Of a stretch of DNA of 64,000 bases, positions 1 through 17,811 are shown piece by piece. The DNA comes from Delphinapterus leucas (taxonomy: Eukaryota; Chordata; Mammalia; Artiodactyla; Monodontidae), in assembly GCF_002288925.2 (NCBI RefSeq), contig NW_022098050.1:6393543-6457542 (forward strand). Reading direction: 5' to 3'. Under the pieces are notes generated by a model. The model ran no database searches, was not told where the DNA came from, and saw nothing but the letters and a program-made list of their open reading frames with translations. A program made the position numbers and the translations under genes. Within the stretch, counting starts at the first letter, position 1. Every line of letters begins with the position of its first letter.

Positions 1-1999
1 CCTGAGGCTTTCTATGCAAATGGCAAGCAAGGGACAGCCTTTCCATGCTGGGTGCCTACACCACTCAAATCAATTTGGATGTCTGTTCCCAGGAGCTGTC
101 AAACTTGGATTTTTTTTTAAAAAAACTGAAGCTATTTAAAATCTGCATCCAAATGCAAGTAGTTGAGCTTGAACTGCTTTCAGAATGCAATCTGGACAGC
201 CAGGCTGACGACCTGGGCTGCCAGGGTGGACACTGGAGCCGGGAAGTGATCCTCCGGTGGTTTGTTCCCAAGCTGTTTGGCCTGCAATCTGAGGAGACAA
301 CTACCTTTTCGTGTTTTATACATTTTATTCATACATTTCTCCAACTTTGAAATGACAAAAGCCCAATTCTATGGTTTCCCATTACACAGCATCCTACAGG
401 TATGTATATTCTACAAAGAATACTATGGAGTTTCTCTTCCTCCCCTGGCACACGAGAGATAACTGATTAGGGTTCTGTCGACTTGTCCTGTACCGGCAGT
501 GCACCAGCGTTCTGGTTGATCTGGCGACAGGGCAAAGGGATCAGGGTGGGAGGGCGTGTGCTAAGGCATGTAAATAGATACACACAGAGAGAAAGAAAAG
601 CGGGGCATTTACAAAGAATCCGAAACTTTCCGATCCCCTCACCTCCTGGGTGTCAGAGGATACCTCCTGCACAAACGCTCTTGCACGCTAAGGCTTCGCT
701 GTACCCTTCAAATACTTACAATTGGATACGGTGAAATATACAACTGTTAACATCGCTCTCTTTTTATCACTGAGACAATACTTCAAAACCTTTTATAAAA
801 AGGCAATTATACATACAGAAAAAAACAAACAAAAACACATTGGCAAAACTTTATGCAAAACAACCCCAGAACTGAGCTTGAACGGCGACGCATCTGCCTG
901 GCAATTAAACATGATGCTGTGGCCTCCACACGTGAGGATCGTGTGGCCTTCGCATCAGCCCCGGGGCCTGCTGCCCCCATAGCCTCCCACCGCCTGCACG
1001 GGCGCCATCCAGGGACACAGCAGAGACCGAAAATCGATTTCTCCAATTCTTGGTCTCTTGAAAATGAAAATAATAGCTGGGGCCACACACTGTGGGGGAA
1101 CACCTATTTCTACCCCCAAGCAGAACTCCTTTGAAGAGACTGCATGGCCTCTGGGTCCCAAGATGGTCACCCCCAGGGCTCTATTGGCGAGACCACTGGC
1201 ACGTTCCTTTGGTCACGTGCGGGAGAGAAGGGAAGGAACACAGAAATGGCAGTGAAGCTCCAAGTTTCTGCGCATACATAGATAGCGAATTGTGCTTGGG
1301 GCCAGAAACGAGGTCTCCTGTGCCAAACACCTCTTCCCAATTTCTTTTGCTCGGTCCATTTGCACAGGGTCAAGAGAGTTGATGGTTAGTGAGGGGTGGT
1401 GGGAGCTCTGGATTTTCTATCTTCCCCCATGAAGAGATAAGACTTGGCAATGCCTGGCCTAGAGATGGTGCGGCCTTCCTCCTTCTATGGGCCAGGTCTG
1501 CCCACCTTCTGCAGCCCAAGAGTAGCAGAGAAAAGACCAGATAAAGGGATGTGGACTGGTGAACATACTCTTTTTGTCCCTTTCTCCCACTTCCTGGACG
1601 CATGTCACACCTACACTTCACTCACTAAGCTGGAAGACCTGAGACTCCCAATAGCTCCAAGTTTAAGGCAAACTGATAACTGGGTGTGGGCAAAGCCAAC
1701 CAAGCCTTGAGCCTTACAGGCAACGTCCTGTAACTGAAGACACCAAATGTAGAGGAAGACCTTACTTCTAAAGGGGTAAAAAGTGGGAAATTTCTACCAA
1801 ATGAAACGATTTATGAGTCAAGCTTGTAGCCCCTCTGTAAGCTGCAGTGAGAAGCAAAAGAGCTTTCTAAGAGGAGAATTAATCAGAGGCACAGAACAAG
1901 AGAAAGAATGCTCGGGGACCTTGGTATCATAACCCCTTGTAAAGAGGATGGAATTAGGAGGCTGTGTCCAGTTCTGGAAAAACAAGCCCCTCCCCCCCA

Positions 2000-2045
2000 A
2001 CACACACATACACACACACACACGTGCGCGCGCACGCACACACAC
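2000..2045. repeat. alternating purine/pyrimidine microsatellite (CA/CG)n
   Basis: Forty-six bases alternate purine and pyrimidine without a break: CA repeats on each side of a CG-rich core GTGCGCGCGCACGC (2024-2037). Such tracts readily adopt Z-DNA under negative supercoiling (established). It lies 3.6 kb downstream of the CASK stop, possibly in the distal 3' UTR. Confidence 0.9.
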
Positions 2046-5000
2046 CAGTTTGATGATAGGAAATAAGCAGGAGGGGTGAGGATGAGAAGGGGCTTGTTTG
2101 GAATGCTGATTGCAAGTTGCCTTCTCCTCTTTCCAAGGAGACAGCGTGGGAGGTGTTAAAATTAAGAATTTATTAATCAAGAAATGTTCTTGCTAGCTTT
2201 AGTGGCACGTTCTCTTTGCCCCAAGAGATTGACCTGAAATGAAGAAAAGGATATCAGTGGGAGACAAGAGCGTTTGTTTTGGGCTGCCTGTCCTTAAGGG
2301 GCAGTGTCCACGCTGGGCATCTCCACCTCTGTTTCCCCAAGGGTGGCTCAACTGACTACACTTTTTCAAGGAATGAACTCAAAGCCTTAACGAACAGATT
2401 AACTACAAGTGATTTAAAAACAAACCAAAAAACCTCATCTGCAGTAATGAGATCAAAGGTTTTAAAAAAATAACTGTAGCATGGAGGCCAGGCCTGGCGG
2501 GCTGGCCCCAGCGGTGGGAGATGGAATGGACCCCGGGGAAGGGAGCATGTGCTGACCCTTTTGTGCGGTGAGGGCTTTGCAGCATCTTCTGACATCCCAC
2601 TACCAATGGGACGGGCTCAGAAGATGCCTTCTGAATGCAAATTGCAAGAAGTAGGTCACCCATTTCTTTTCCTCTCTGAGCAAATATTTTAAACCATCTC
2701 ACTTGACAGGAGTTACACTTAATTGCATTTAAAAAAGCTACCATATTATCTTGACACTGGGAAGCTTCCTGAATTAAATTGACATTTTCCTTTTTAGTGT
2801 TAGAATGGAACATGCTGCGTGTGCAAAGTAATTAACCGTTTTATGATTAGAAGTTCAGGACATTCTTTTTAATAGATAATTTGACATATGAAAAACACCC
2901 CATTTCTTGCTGCGGGCAATGGGGTTGGAAAGAGAGCCCTTAGAACATGGCTCAATTGATCAGTGCTAAGATTTAATAATCTAATCATTCGCTCTGTTCT
3001 TTTAAAGGAAAAAAATGATTTTGTTGATGGAATGGAAACAGTAAAGCAGCTTTTTAGCAATTTTCTGATTGCTTAGTGGACAACTGTAATGGAGGCGCAG
3101 CAGCAATGTACCGAAATTACTCTGGATTCAGAAATTTAAGTATTTTCTGCTAGGTCAAAAAGACACTGCTTGAGAGAAGACGTGTATTAGTGGAAGGGAA
3201 CAGACGACCTCTGAGAAGTTAGAATGAGTTCTGGGTGCAGGAATTTTGCCACCCGCACAATGGTGAGAATGCCACCTGTCTGTGTGCTTCTCTGAGGACT
3301 CATAAAGTGTTGGAGGAGAGAGGATGAGTGCTACAGTGCTTCTCAATCCTGGGGCCAGACATTTACACTGGCATTGCTTTTCTCTTCCTCTGCATGACCC
3401 ACCTTCATCAGCATGGTGGGTGGCTTAAGACAGGCATCGTCGAGCATCTCTGGAGATTTGGTCTCAGAGGACAAGTGGGGTTTCTACCAGAGGGAGGGAG
3501 CTTCTGTTCTCAGGTGTTAGTTGTATTCTTCTTTGTGCTTCACTGGAAAAGAGGTAGAGCGGGCAGTTTCACACTGAGAAGAGCCCGGATTGTGACCAGT
3601 ACCATCACGGGAATGACTGCCTGGCCTTGGCATCAGGTAGATTTAAATCAGTCCTAACACAGCCCTAATCAGCTCTTGGGGTTTCTCCCTCCATCCACGG
3701 TGTCTCTGGTTTGGTGGTTTGGTCACCCTGCTGTGGGTCCCAACAGAAGCAGTTTACTCAGCACTTTGTAAGTTGTATACTCATCTGGTTACCCACAAAG
3801 GACAACATCAGAGAAAAAATCAGCATTGTTTAATAAGAGTAGGTGGGAGGGGAGGGTGACACCCTAAAAAGAGTATACAAATGCATTCTCGGCGTGGTCC
3901 TTCATAGAGGAGCTGTTCCGCTCAGAACACATCCTGCACATCCTGCCAGGGCACGAAGCAATGAGGCCATCTAACCGACAAGAAGCAAACTTGATGGTAT
4001 ATTTTTCAAGGATCTCAGGTTAATAGAACCACTTCACACCCTGACAGACACTCTCATGAAAAACCTTCCACTGACCTCTGGCAAAGAGTCAGAAGACCCA
4101 CCCCCGCAGCCTGAATCTCCCGTATTGGAAGAATGTGACCTCACGGAAGGGTGATGAGATGGTTAATGTCTCTAAAGCAACAAGGACATGATTCTCCTGT
4201 GCCAAGGGATATAGCAAGAGGAAGGAGAAAGCACAGGTGCACATTAGTGGCCCTTGGGTGCAGAGTATTTTGTTGTCCTGCTAACTGATAGTCATTCCTG
4301 GGCCTTTGATGTTTCAGTGAGCATCTAATGGATTATAAAATCTAAAAGATCATCACCTTGTAAACCTGAACAAATCTATAATGAAATGAAGGACCCAAAG
4401 GCATTTAATTATTGAACACATAAAAGGAAGTATATTTAAAAAAAAATTGGTCAAACTGTCCTGTTAGTTATCATTTTAAAGGAATTTACAGGGCTGTTAT
4501 AGATTATTCTTTTGGAATAATTCAGTTTATAGCAAATGCCTAAACTGGTTTCTTCATTGCACAGTATATTCTCTTAAAATGGGTGCTTTAAAACAATTAC
4601 ATACATATTAAAAATCCTCATTTCTTTGCTTAATTAAAACGTTAATACTCTCAGACAACACAGATCTGAAATGGTGAAACCAGCAATTCCCCCTCCCACC
4701 TTACAACAAATTAAATTGAGACAAAATTACAAACACATTTCACTACATGATTGATTATTATTAATAAAAATCAGTTTCTTTTTGTTTGTTTTTTATAAAG
4801 TTGCCCGAAATGCAAGGGATGTGCATAGGTTTACAACTTAGTCATAATAGCATTTTATTCTTATTCCCCTGGGTGTGCCCCGTGAACGGAATGTACTTTG
4901 CTGTAGATTACAGATTGTTTTGTCCAACACAGACACACCGACAGCATAAACGCTCGCGACTGTCCACATGCATTAAGAGTCAAGACCCAACTTCAAATCT

Positions 5001-5384
5001 CTAAAAGGTTTACAGGGTGCTTCAAAGAGACAGTATCACATTATCTGGATGTTACATAAAGGACTTAAAAAAAATACTGTTCTAAAAAAAAAAAAGGAAA
5101 AAAAAGGCCTTTAAAAATTTATGAGTTTTGTAATCACTAGACTGATTATTTCAAATAAATAAAGGAAAGAAAGATATTCCAATCCATAAAATCAGACTCT
5201 AAAAAGAATGTAGTGTTCCAACCCCAGTCAAGGTAACAGAATCATTGTTTATTATTATTAAAATAGATTATAGAAAGCAGCATCTATTTTGTGCAGTTTT
5301 TAGGGGCCTTGGAAATAAAAAGCTATGATTTCCAAAAATATAACATTCCAAAGGATTGAATAATACATACATTTAAAGATACAT

Positions 5385-5390
5385 TTTATT
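5385..5390 (-). promoter_or_regulatory. candidate proximal poly(A) signal AATAAA
   Basis: TTTATT on the plus strand reads AATAAA in the CASK sense, 223 nt after the stop codon. A second AATAAA follows at 5248-5253. Both are plausible proximal signals for a short 3' UTR, but the region is AT-rich and a chance match is easy. Confidence 0.3.
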
Positions 5391-5612
5391 AAAGTTTAGG
5401 AGAACTGATTAAAAAAGATACTGTCTCTTTAAATTAGTGTGTAATTGTTTTTCTCCTCCTATCTATTCGGACATGACAATAATTATAAATGTAGGTCACA
5501 CTACAACTAGGTAGTCTCTAGGGACCACGACCTGCTGACACAAGGCCGATAACAGAGGCTTTTCCATGTATGAGGTGGCTCCCAGTTATGCGGCAGATAT
5601 CTGGGGAGAGGC

Positions 5613-9355
<3,743 letters not shown>

Positions 9356-10414
9356 TTAAAAAAAAAAAAAAAAAAGAAAACTGAGACTTAAAAGGAGAAA
9401 TAACTAATGCAACATTCAGATGAGTTCACAGAAAATTATACAACTGGAAAAGCCCTTGATTCAAATTTTTGGCAAGATATTATTAAATTTACCAACTTTA
9501 TAAATAACTTATATTACTTCTTTTCATCCAAAGGATGGAAAATAGCCACTGGCAAATAAAAGCTGACAAACTGGACGTTTTTCTTATGAATCTCATGAAT
9601 CAATCCGACTTATTTTTCTTCAGAAAAGTGAACACTGATTATGTTGGTTAATGTTCATTTAAACCTGGTTATTAATTGTAGCCTGAATTTTAATTCCTAG
9701 GAAATGCATTTTGGGGTAGACTCAGACCAGCAGGGTGGCTTCAGCACTTATCCAGAGTGCACTACACCACATTTCAAATTTCAGATTGCTCATGAGGAGA
9801 GCAAATCATGGCCACTGTGACCGCGAGGGCTGTGTTCGCACTGACATAGGCCTTCTGAGTTGTCCTGAGGAAAGCCCTCTCCTCTGTGGGACTCATAGGG
9901 ATGGCACACTCTGTCCAGGGATGGAGCCTGGAGCCACTATAGAAGCCGTATGGCTGTGGGCAATTTGTAGGCCCATGAGAAGATGCCGCATACAAGGGAG
10001 AGGGACCTCTGAGGCCCCTTTCAGTTCCATTCCAAGGTATCAGAAACCTCTAACTGCAAGCTACTAGTTTGCACAGACATACTGCAAAGCCAGTATCTGA
10101 TGCTGTGGGAGTTGATTCTGATAAGGGGTTGCTGCTTCTGCTGCTCCCCTAGGACAGGACACCCCCAACCCCGCAACAAAACCCAACATAGGCACACAGT
10201 TCACAAATGACTGACATGTAATTAATTCGTATGCGTCAGGGGTAAATATTTTGCTGTCCTTTATATAAGAATTTAACATGTCTATTCTCTTAGCCACATA
10301 GTTTGCTTTGTAAATAGCCTTTCAATTGTTTGCTTTGCCCTATTCCTCCCTCTTGTGTCTGGTTTGCTGTAGTAGCAGTTTGGGTGCCCTGCCTCCAGTT
10401 TTGCTGCTTTCCAA

Positions 10415-10925
10415 TCCTACTAAACCCTGCCACTAGAACAGTCTTTTGGAAATGCAAATCCCATTCCATCACACCTCCACTCCAAGCCCTTCAGGAGCTC
10501 CTTCTTGGCCTTGGGATAAAATGTACCCTCCTGAGCATAAATGTCAGATCCCTGCCTCATGAGCTGGCCCACGCTTACCTTTCTGTCTCTTCCCTTCCAA
10601 TGGACTGGACCCGCCGAAGTATTTTCAGTTCCAGAAAGGGCCAGCCTTTGTCTTCCTACTCCCTCCGCCTGGACGTTCCATCCCCTCATCCCCCTCCCCA
10701 CTTTCCCTATTGCTTGGCTGAGTGTTCTTTCTTCTGGAAAGTCCTTTATGAGCTCTGAGCCGAGTCAGGCGCCCTGCCGGTATGCTCCTGACACACCCAC
10801 ACTTAGGCACCTGTAGTGCCCGCCACCCTGGAAATGCAAGTGCCTGAATGCTGGCGGCTAAGCTTCCTGAGGGCAGGGGCTGCGTCTTGTTCGGTTGTCC
10901 TCCTCATGCCCCAGATGGCACCTGG
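10415..10925 (+). mobile_element. L2-type LINE 3' fragment
   Basis: The stretch follows the L2 3' pattern: a pyrimidine-rich 'cattccatcacacctccactccaag' type opening, then 'tgagctggccc', 'ttccaatgg', and a closing 'cttcctgagggcaggggctg' ahead of 'ctggcag'. It is old and diverged. The ORFs across it (10330-10758 and others) are not real genes. Confidence 0.55.
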
Positions 10926-11156
10926 CAGAAATAGTCTTTTGATCAAACAAAAATGTAAAAGCAGTACATATAATTCACACAAAGTCTATTTTGCCTTTTG
11001 AGGCAGGTTTGACTAGAGGGCACTGTGCTTTCATGGCTGAAGAGAATCTCTTGGCCTCTATGAATATAAAGGCATGTAAGAGGCAAATTGGTTGGTAAAG
11101 GTTTTGACTTTCCTGTTTAGTGCAAGATTCACTTTTCCTAGGATTATGTTTCTGAA

Positions 11157-12241
11157 TTTTATTTTTTTACTTATTTATTTTTATTGGACTATACTTGCTT
11201 TACAATGTTGTCAGTTTCTGCCACACAGTGAAGTGAATCAGCTATATGTATACACACATCCCCTCCCCTTTCCCACATCCCACCCAACTAGGCCATCACA
11301 GAGCACCGAGCTGAGGTCCCTGTGCCATACAGCAGGTTCCCACTAGCTATCTGTTTTACACATGGTAGTGTATTTATGTCAAACCTAATCGCCCAGTTCA
11401 TCCCACCCTCCCCCGCCACCATGTCCACACATCTGTTCTCTACGTCTGCCTTTCTATTCCTGCCCTGCAAATAGGTTCATCTGTAACGTTTTTCTAGATA
11501 CCACATATATGCGTTAATATACGATATTTGTTTTTCTCTTTCTGACTTACTTCACTCTGTATGACAGACTCTAGGTCCCTCCACATCTCTACGAATGACC
11601 CAATTTCGTTTCTTTTTATGGCTGAGTAATATTCCATTGTATATATGTGCCACATCTTTCTTTATCCATTCATCTGTTGATGGACACTTAGGTTGCTTCC
11701 ATGTCCTGGCTATTGTAAATAGAGCTGCAATGAACATTGTGGTACATGACTCTTTTTGAATTATGGTTTTCTCAGGGTATACGACCAGTAGGGGGAGTGC
11801 TGGGCCGTATGGTAGTTCTATTTTTAGCTTTTTAAGGAACCTCCATGCTGTTCTCCATAGTGGCTATATCCATTTACATTCCCACCAACAGTGCAAGAGG
11901 GTTCCCTTTTCTCCACACCCTCTCCAGCATTTACTGTTTGTAGATTTTTTGATGATGGCCATTCTGACTGGTGTGAGGTGATACCTCATTGTAGTTTTGA
12001 TTTGCATTTCTCTAATGATTAGTGATGTTGAGCATCCTTTCATGTGTTTGTTGGCAATCTGTATGTCTTCTTTGGAGAAATGTCTGTTTAGGTCTTCTGC
12101 CCATTTTTGGATTGGGTTGTTTGATTTTTTTGATATTGAGCTGCATGAGCTGCTTGTAAATTCTGGAGATTAATCCTTTGTCCGTTGATTCGTTTGCAAA
12201 TATTTTCTCCCATTCTGAGGGTTGTCTTTTCCTCTTGTTTA
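11157..12241 (-). mobile_element. L1 3' end, 5'-truncated
   Basis: Read on the minus strand this is the C-terminal part of L1 ORF2 followed by its 3' UTR. On the plus strand it shows the well-known landmarks 'ttatggctgagtaatattccattgt', 'tgtcctggctattgtaaatag' and 'cattcccaccaacagtgcaag' in reverse orientation. The A-rich tail is at the low-coordinate end (about 11157). The 5' truncation is near 12241, where similarity stops in 'ctcttgtttag'. It is a small relic in the CASK sense orientation. Confidence 0.85.
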
Positions 12242-14714
12242 GTTACAGTTTCTCCTTGTGGGGTAAGGGAGCCTGGCACATTGTTTTACCTGCCCTCAAA
12301 CTGCTTTAATTGTGAAAGTCACAGGCTCAGATTCCCCATGGGAGAGCTCTCCAAGCTTCTATATGTTCATTTTTGAAAGAGGCAATTGGCATTTCCTTGC
12401 AAATCCTTTTGTGACTGAAGATTTTAGCAAGGAACAACCGTCATGAAAAACTCTGTATATAGCTCAATTGAGCTTAACAGTGATCTTCACTTAGAACTGT
12501 CCTTTTTGTGAATATTATTTTGGGCCTTTTTCTATCCTTCCTGTGCTCATAATTCAGGTGACTCCAGGGTCAGTTGAGACATAAGGTTTCCTCATCATCC
12601 CACATCCACCCAGAGCCACCTTCTGGGCAACTTAGATGGGGAAAAAAAAAGTCCTAAGGCACAGTCCCTACCCTTGCTTCCATCGCTGAAGCTACTCTGA
12701 GTGCCAGATGGAAGTCCACACAGCCACAACCCACGGATGAAGTCGAGAATGCCACCCCAGTCGTGAAATGGTCTTTTCTCCACTCAATGACTGCAGCCTG
12801 ATAGCCACCCAATTGTCTGAGTATTTTCAGTTCTAGCCTGCTATTCTATTCTACACCAGAAAACACACGACTCGGCAACCGTTAGCTCCCTGCGGATTAC
12901 CCTTCTCTGCACGGCATTCACACCCTTAGTTTTTATCCACGAAAACACGAAGGTCATTCTGCACCTACTGCATGAGACTGTCCAGGAAGACTGTACTCAC
13001 ACCACCAAATGCCTCTTATGTCTAAGAATCAGGTTATGTTCTTTTAGTAATTAACTCCAAGGAAAGAACTGACATACTTCTATTAGATGAGAATTATGTG
13101 ATCCGTGACATTCTCCTCTTTGTACTGGTTGCCAGGAAGTTCAGAGCCAAATTTCACGTTTATCACAGTAACTAACTACAGTAGTCTCTGTGGTTAGTAC
13201 TGAGTATATTTGCTTCCTCCTCCTTTTCATGGCTTTGAGTTTCTCTCCTATATTATTGTACTTTCAAAGATTATAAGATGCCTAGAATCCTGACTGAGAT
13301 GTTCTTGCCTAGTCTCCCTCTTATCTTCAGCAGAGTCACCACACATGTCCTCATTTTTTTCTCGAAGGCCTCTGTCCCCATACTCTGCTCTACTTATGGG
13401 TCTCAAGTGGGGGCCAGTTTTTTTGGTGTGTGTGTGCATGTGCAGACTCAGCTTGCCTGAAGTTCAGGAACAGGAAATGGAATTGCTTCACAAGGATTCC
13501 CCTCCCTCAGGCCACTAATAGGTAGGCTTTAAGATGATCTCTAAAACCTCTTCCTTTTTGACTTTTAAGATGAGACACAAATTTGTTAATATTTACAGGC
13601 AAATATCTCTTTCTGGATCCCAGAGAGGGGAGAGAGAGTCTAGAAAGATCACTGAAAATACACTGGGTTCAAACAGCCAAAGAAGCATTAATTTAACATT
13701 TAAAGTTCTCTTTTGGAGATAAATTGATTTAATGGCTCATCTATGGCCAATAATTGTCAGGTTACTACCCTCAAGGAATAAAAACTCATTTGACCAAGTA
13801 TCTAAGAAGCAGACATCTTTAAGACTTATCTGTTTTTTTGCAAAATTAAAAAGGGCAAGCATCTGAGTCATTTTGCACAAAGGTCTAAGGGCTTAAGGAA
13901 GAACACAGTGACCCCAGAAACAATCTTAAGAGAGCCAACTGACTTCACAAAACAGCCTCTAGCTCAAAACATGGCTGTTGTTTCCAAGCACAGATTCCTA
14001 ACCAGACTGTACCTACCCCTTGATGACAACCTTTCCCTCTGGGGGCAGAAGCAAAGCCACAAATATTCTGCTACTGTCAACTCTTTAATGCTGCAAATGG
14101 ACAAATCAGAATAAAATTAAAATCTAAAACTGTTTTGATTACACACTAGAGGTATTATAGTTCCAGCTTTAGGGACATAGATTATTTTCTGAGCCATGGC
14201 TTTATGAGAAGTCAGCTCTATAGCTTTCCTCAGGTTTGACCGCCTTACAGATTTTTCTAAATGTTAAAATAAAGATTTAAATTGTACTACTACATACATA
14301 CAAGGCACACCAACTTAAGGATTAAACAGGGTTAACTCTTCTAGGATGGTACAGTGAAAGGAGTCTAAGATTTACTGTAAAAACAAAACAAAACAAAAAC
14401 CCCCAAATCCAAACCAAGACTGTTCAAGTGAAAATTACGTTAAGCCTTGGTTTCTTCATCCTCAAAAGTAGATACTGATGTCTCTAGCTCGGTGTTACAA
14501 GGATTAGGTAAGGAGTACTAATGCTTGGCAAAATAGAGGAACACAGTCTATTCTCATTATTTTAAAAGAAGCCAGGTTACTCATTTTCTTCTGGTTTAAG
14601 TCTTTAGGATAGTCCCTTAGGTTTAAAGTCGAACCACAACATCTTATACAGTATAATTAGACATGTGTTTGGTTTGGACTCAACTATCTAAAATTAATTA
14701 AGACGGCACAAACT

Positions 14715-14724
14715 AAATGAGCTG
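14715..14724 (+). repeat. target-site duplication, left, AHCY retrocopy
   Basis: AAATGAGCTG here is repeated exactly at 16667-16676 immediately after the poly(A) run, marking the insertion site. Confidence 0.85.
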
Positions 14725-16666
<1,942 letters not shown>

Positions 16667-16763
16667 AAATGAGCTGAACCCCAGTGTTAGGTGGGGCTTT
16701 CTATGGTCCACACAGAGTGGGAGTGGTGTCAGCAATGGGAGGGTTTTTAAAAATGCCACATGG

Positions 16764-17034
16764 GGGGCTCCCCCGGTGGCACAGTGGTTGAGAATCTGCC
16801 TGCCAATGCAGGGGACACGGGTTCGAGCCCTGGCCTGGGAAGATCCCACATGCCGCGGAGCAACTGGGCCCGTGAGCCACAACTACTGAGCCTGTGCGTC
16901 TGGAGCCTGTGCCCCGCAACAAGAGAGGCCGCGACAGTGAAAGGCCCGTGCACCGCGATGAAGAGTGGCCCCCCGCTCGCCGCAACTAGAGAAAGCCCTT
17001 GCACAGAAATGAAGACCCAACACAGCCAAAAAAA
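16764..17034 (+). mobile_element. CHR-1-type tRNA-derived SINE
   Basis: The element opens with the tRNA-related head (GTGGCACAGTGGTTGAGAAT ... GGGTTCGAGCCC box B), followed by the long CHR-1 body ending in 'cagccaaaaaa'. Exact 9-bp direct repeats GCCACATGG flank it (16755-16763 and 17035-17043). It lies about 90 bp beyond the AHCY retrocopy. Several chance ORFs overlap it on both strands. Confidence 0.93.
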
Positions 17035-17786
17035 GCCACATGGCACTTCTGTCATAGACAGTTTTTGATGAACACTGAGGAAGGAATTTCACCCTTACCA
17101 GCTTGCCTTATTTGTATTCTTAGCTCATGTCACAATGCTTAGAATATAGCAAGTACTTAATACACGCTGGTTGAGGCAAACTGTCTGAGGTACAGTACAG
17201 CAGGTAATCAAATGGGCCAGGGTGGGAAAAGGTCCTAAGGAGAGAGCCTCCCTGGAGCAACGAGGACCTGCCTGACAGCAAGTTGGTCATGGCCACGGGC
17301 ATCTTGAAGGCAGGGTGTGGGCCTTGTCCAGCCTGGGGAGAGAGTGGGCCGAAGGCAGAGAAGCCCAAGCGGTGCAGAGCCTGTGGGCACCTGCAGCTGG
17401 ACCGCTGGATGCAGTGGCCGGTGTGAGAGCAGGACTAGGCCTGGGAGCACTGGGCAGGAGAGCCTGGGACCAGAGTGGTCAAGCAGACCAACTAGAGGAG
17501 CAGGATCCGGGTGATACCTGACCCCAGGGCCACGGGCCCTAAGAGGCTCAGGCAGAGAACAGGATCCCTATCTCTCCCAAGAGATCACGGTTCTGAGGAG
17601 GGGACAGAGGAAGCAGGCGAGAAGAATGCAGTGAGCCCTCCAGCAGACAGGGAGCAGGGAAAACGCCCAGGCCGGGCCGAGGGGTGTTCTGGTGCCCAGT
17701 GCCACACGTGAAAGTGACTGCTGCGGGCAGCCTGATAAGGCTGAGAGAAGTATCTCCCGCTCAGCAGTGCAGAGCAGTGCATGGCT

Positions 17787-17811
17787 GGGCTGGGCTGGGC
17801 TGGGCATGGGG
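17787..17811 (+). other. G-quadruplex motif in GGGCT repeat
   Basis: Four GGG runs with two-base CT loops, then CAT and GGGG, fit a tight predicted G-quadruplex. It is on the plus strand, the template strand for CASK. The surrounding 17185-18060 is locally GC-rich without a recognisable gene. Confidence 0.7.

Larger units (their letters stand above)
1..5612 (-). other. CASK: CASK 3' UTR and downstream sequence, end not resolved
   Basis: No coding exon is visible between the CASK stop and the window edge. The 1 kb next to the stop (4430-5600) is AT-rich with many TTTATT hexamers (AATAAA on the transcribed strand), for example at 5385-5390, 5248-5253, 4854-4859 and 324-329. Any of these could be a poly(A) signal, and I cannot tell proximal from distal use. 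A 46-bp alternating purine/pyrimidine tract lies at 2000-2045. I recognise no SINE or L1 in this stretch, in contrast to the introns, which fits a long constrained 3' UTR. Small ORFs here look random. Confidence 0.55.

Noticed and set aside
16701..17068. Overlapping ORFs of 82-102 codons on both strands
   Set aside because: They are conceptual translations of the CHR-1 SINE. Near-identical peptides appear at every other SINE copy in the window (36.3, 43.6, 57.2, 57.7 and 58.5 kb).
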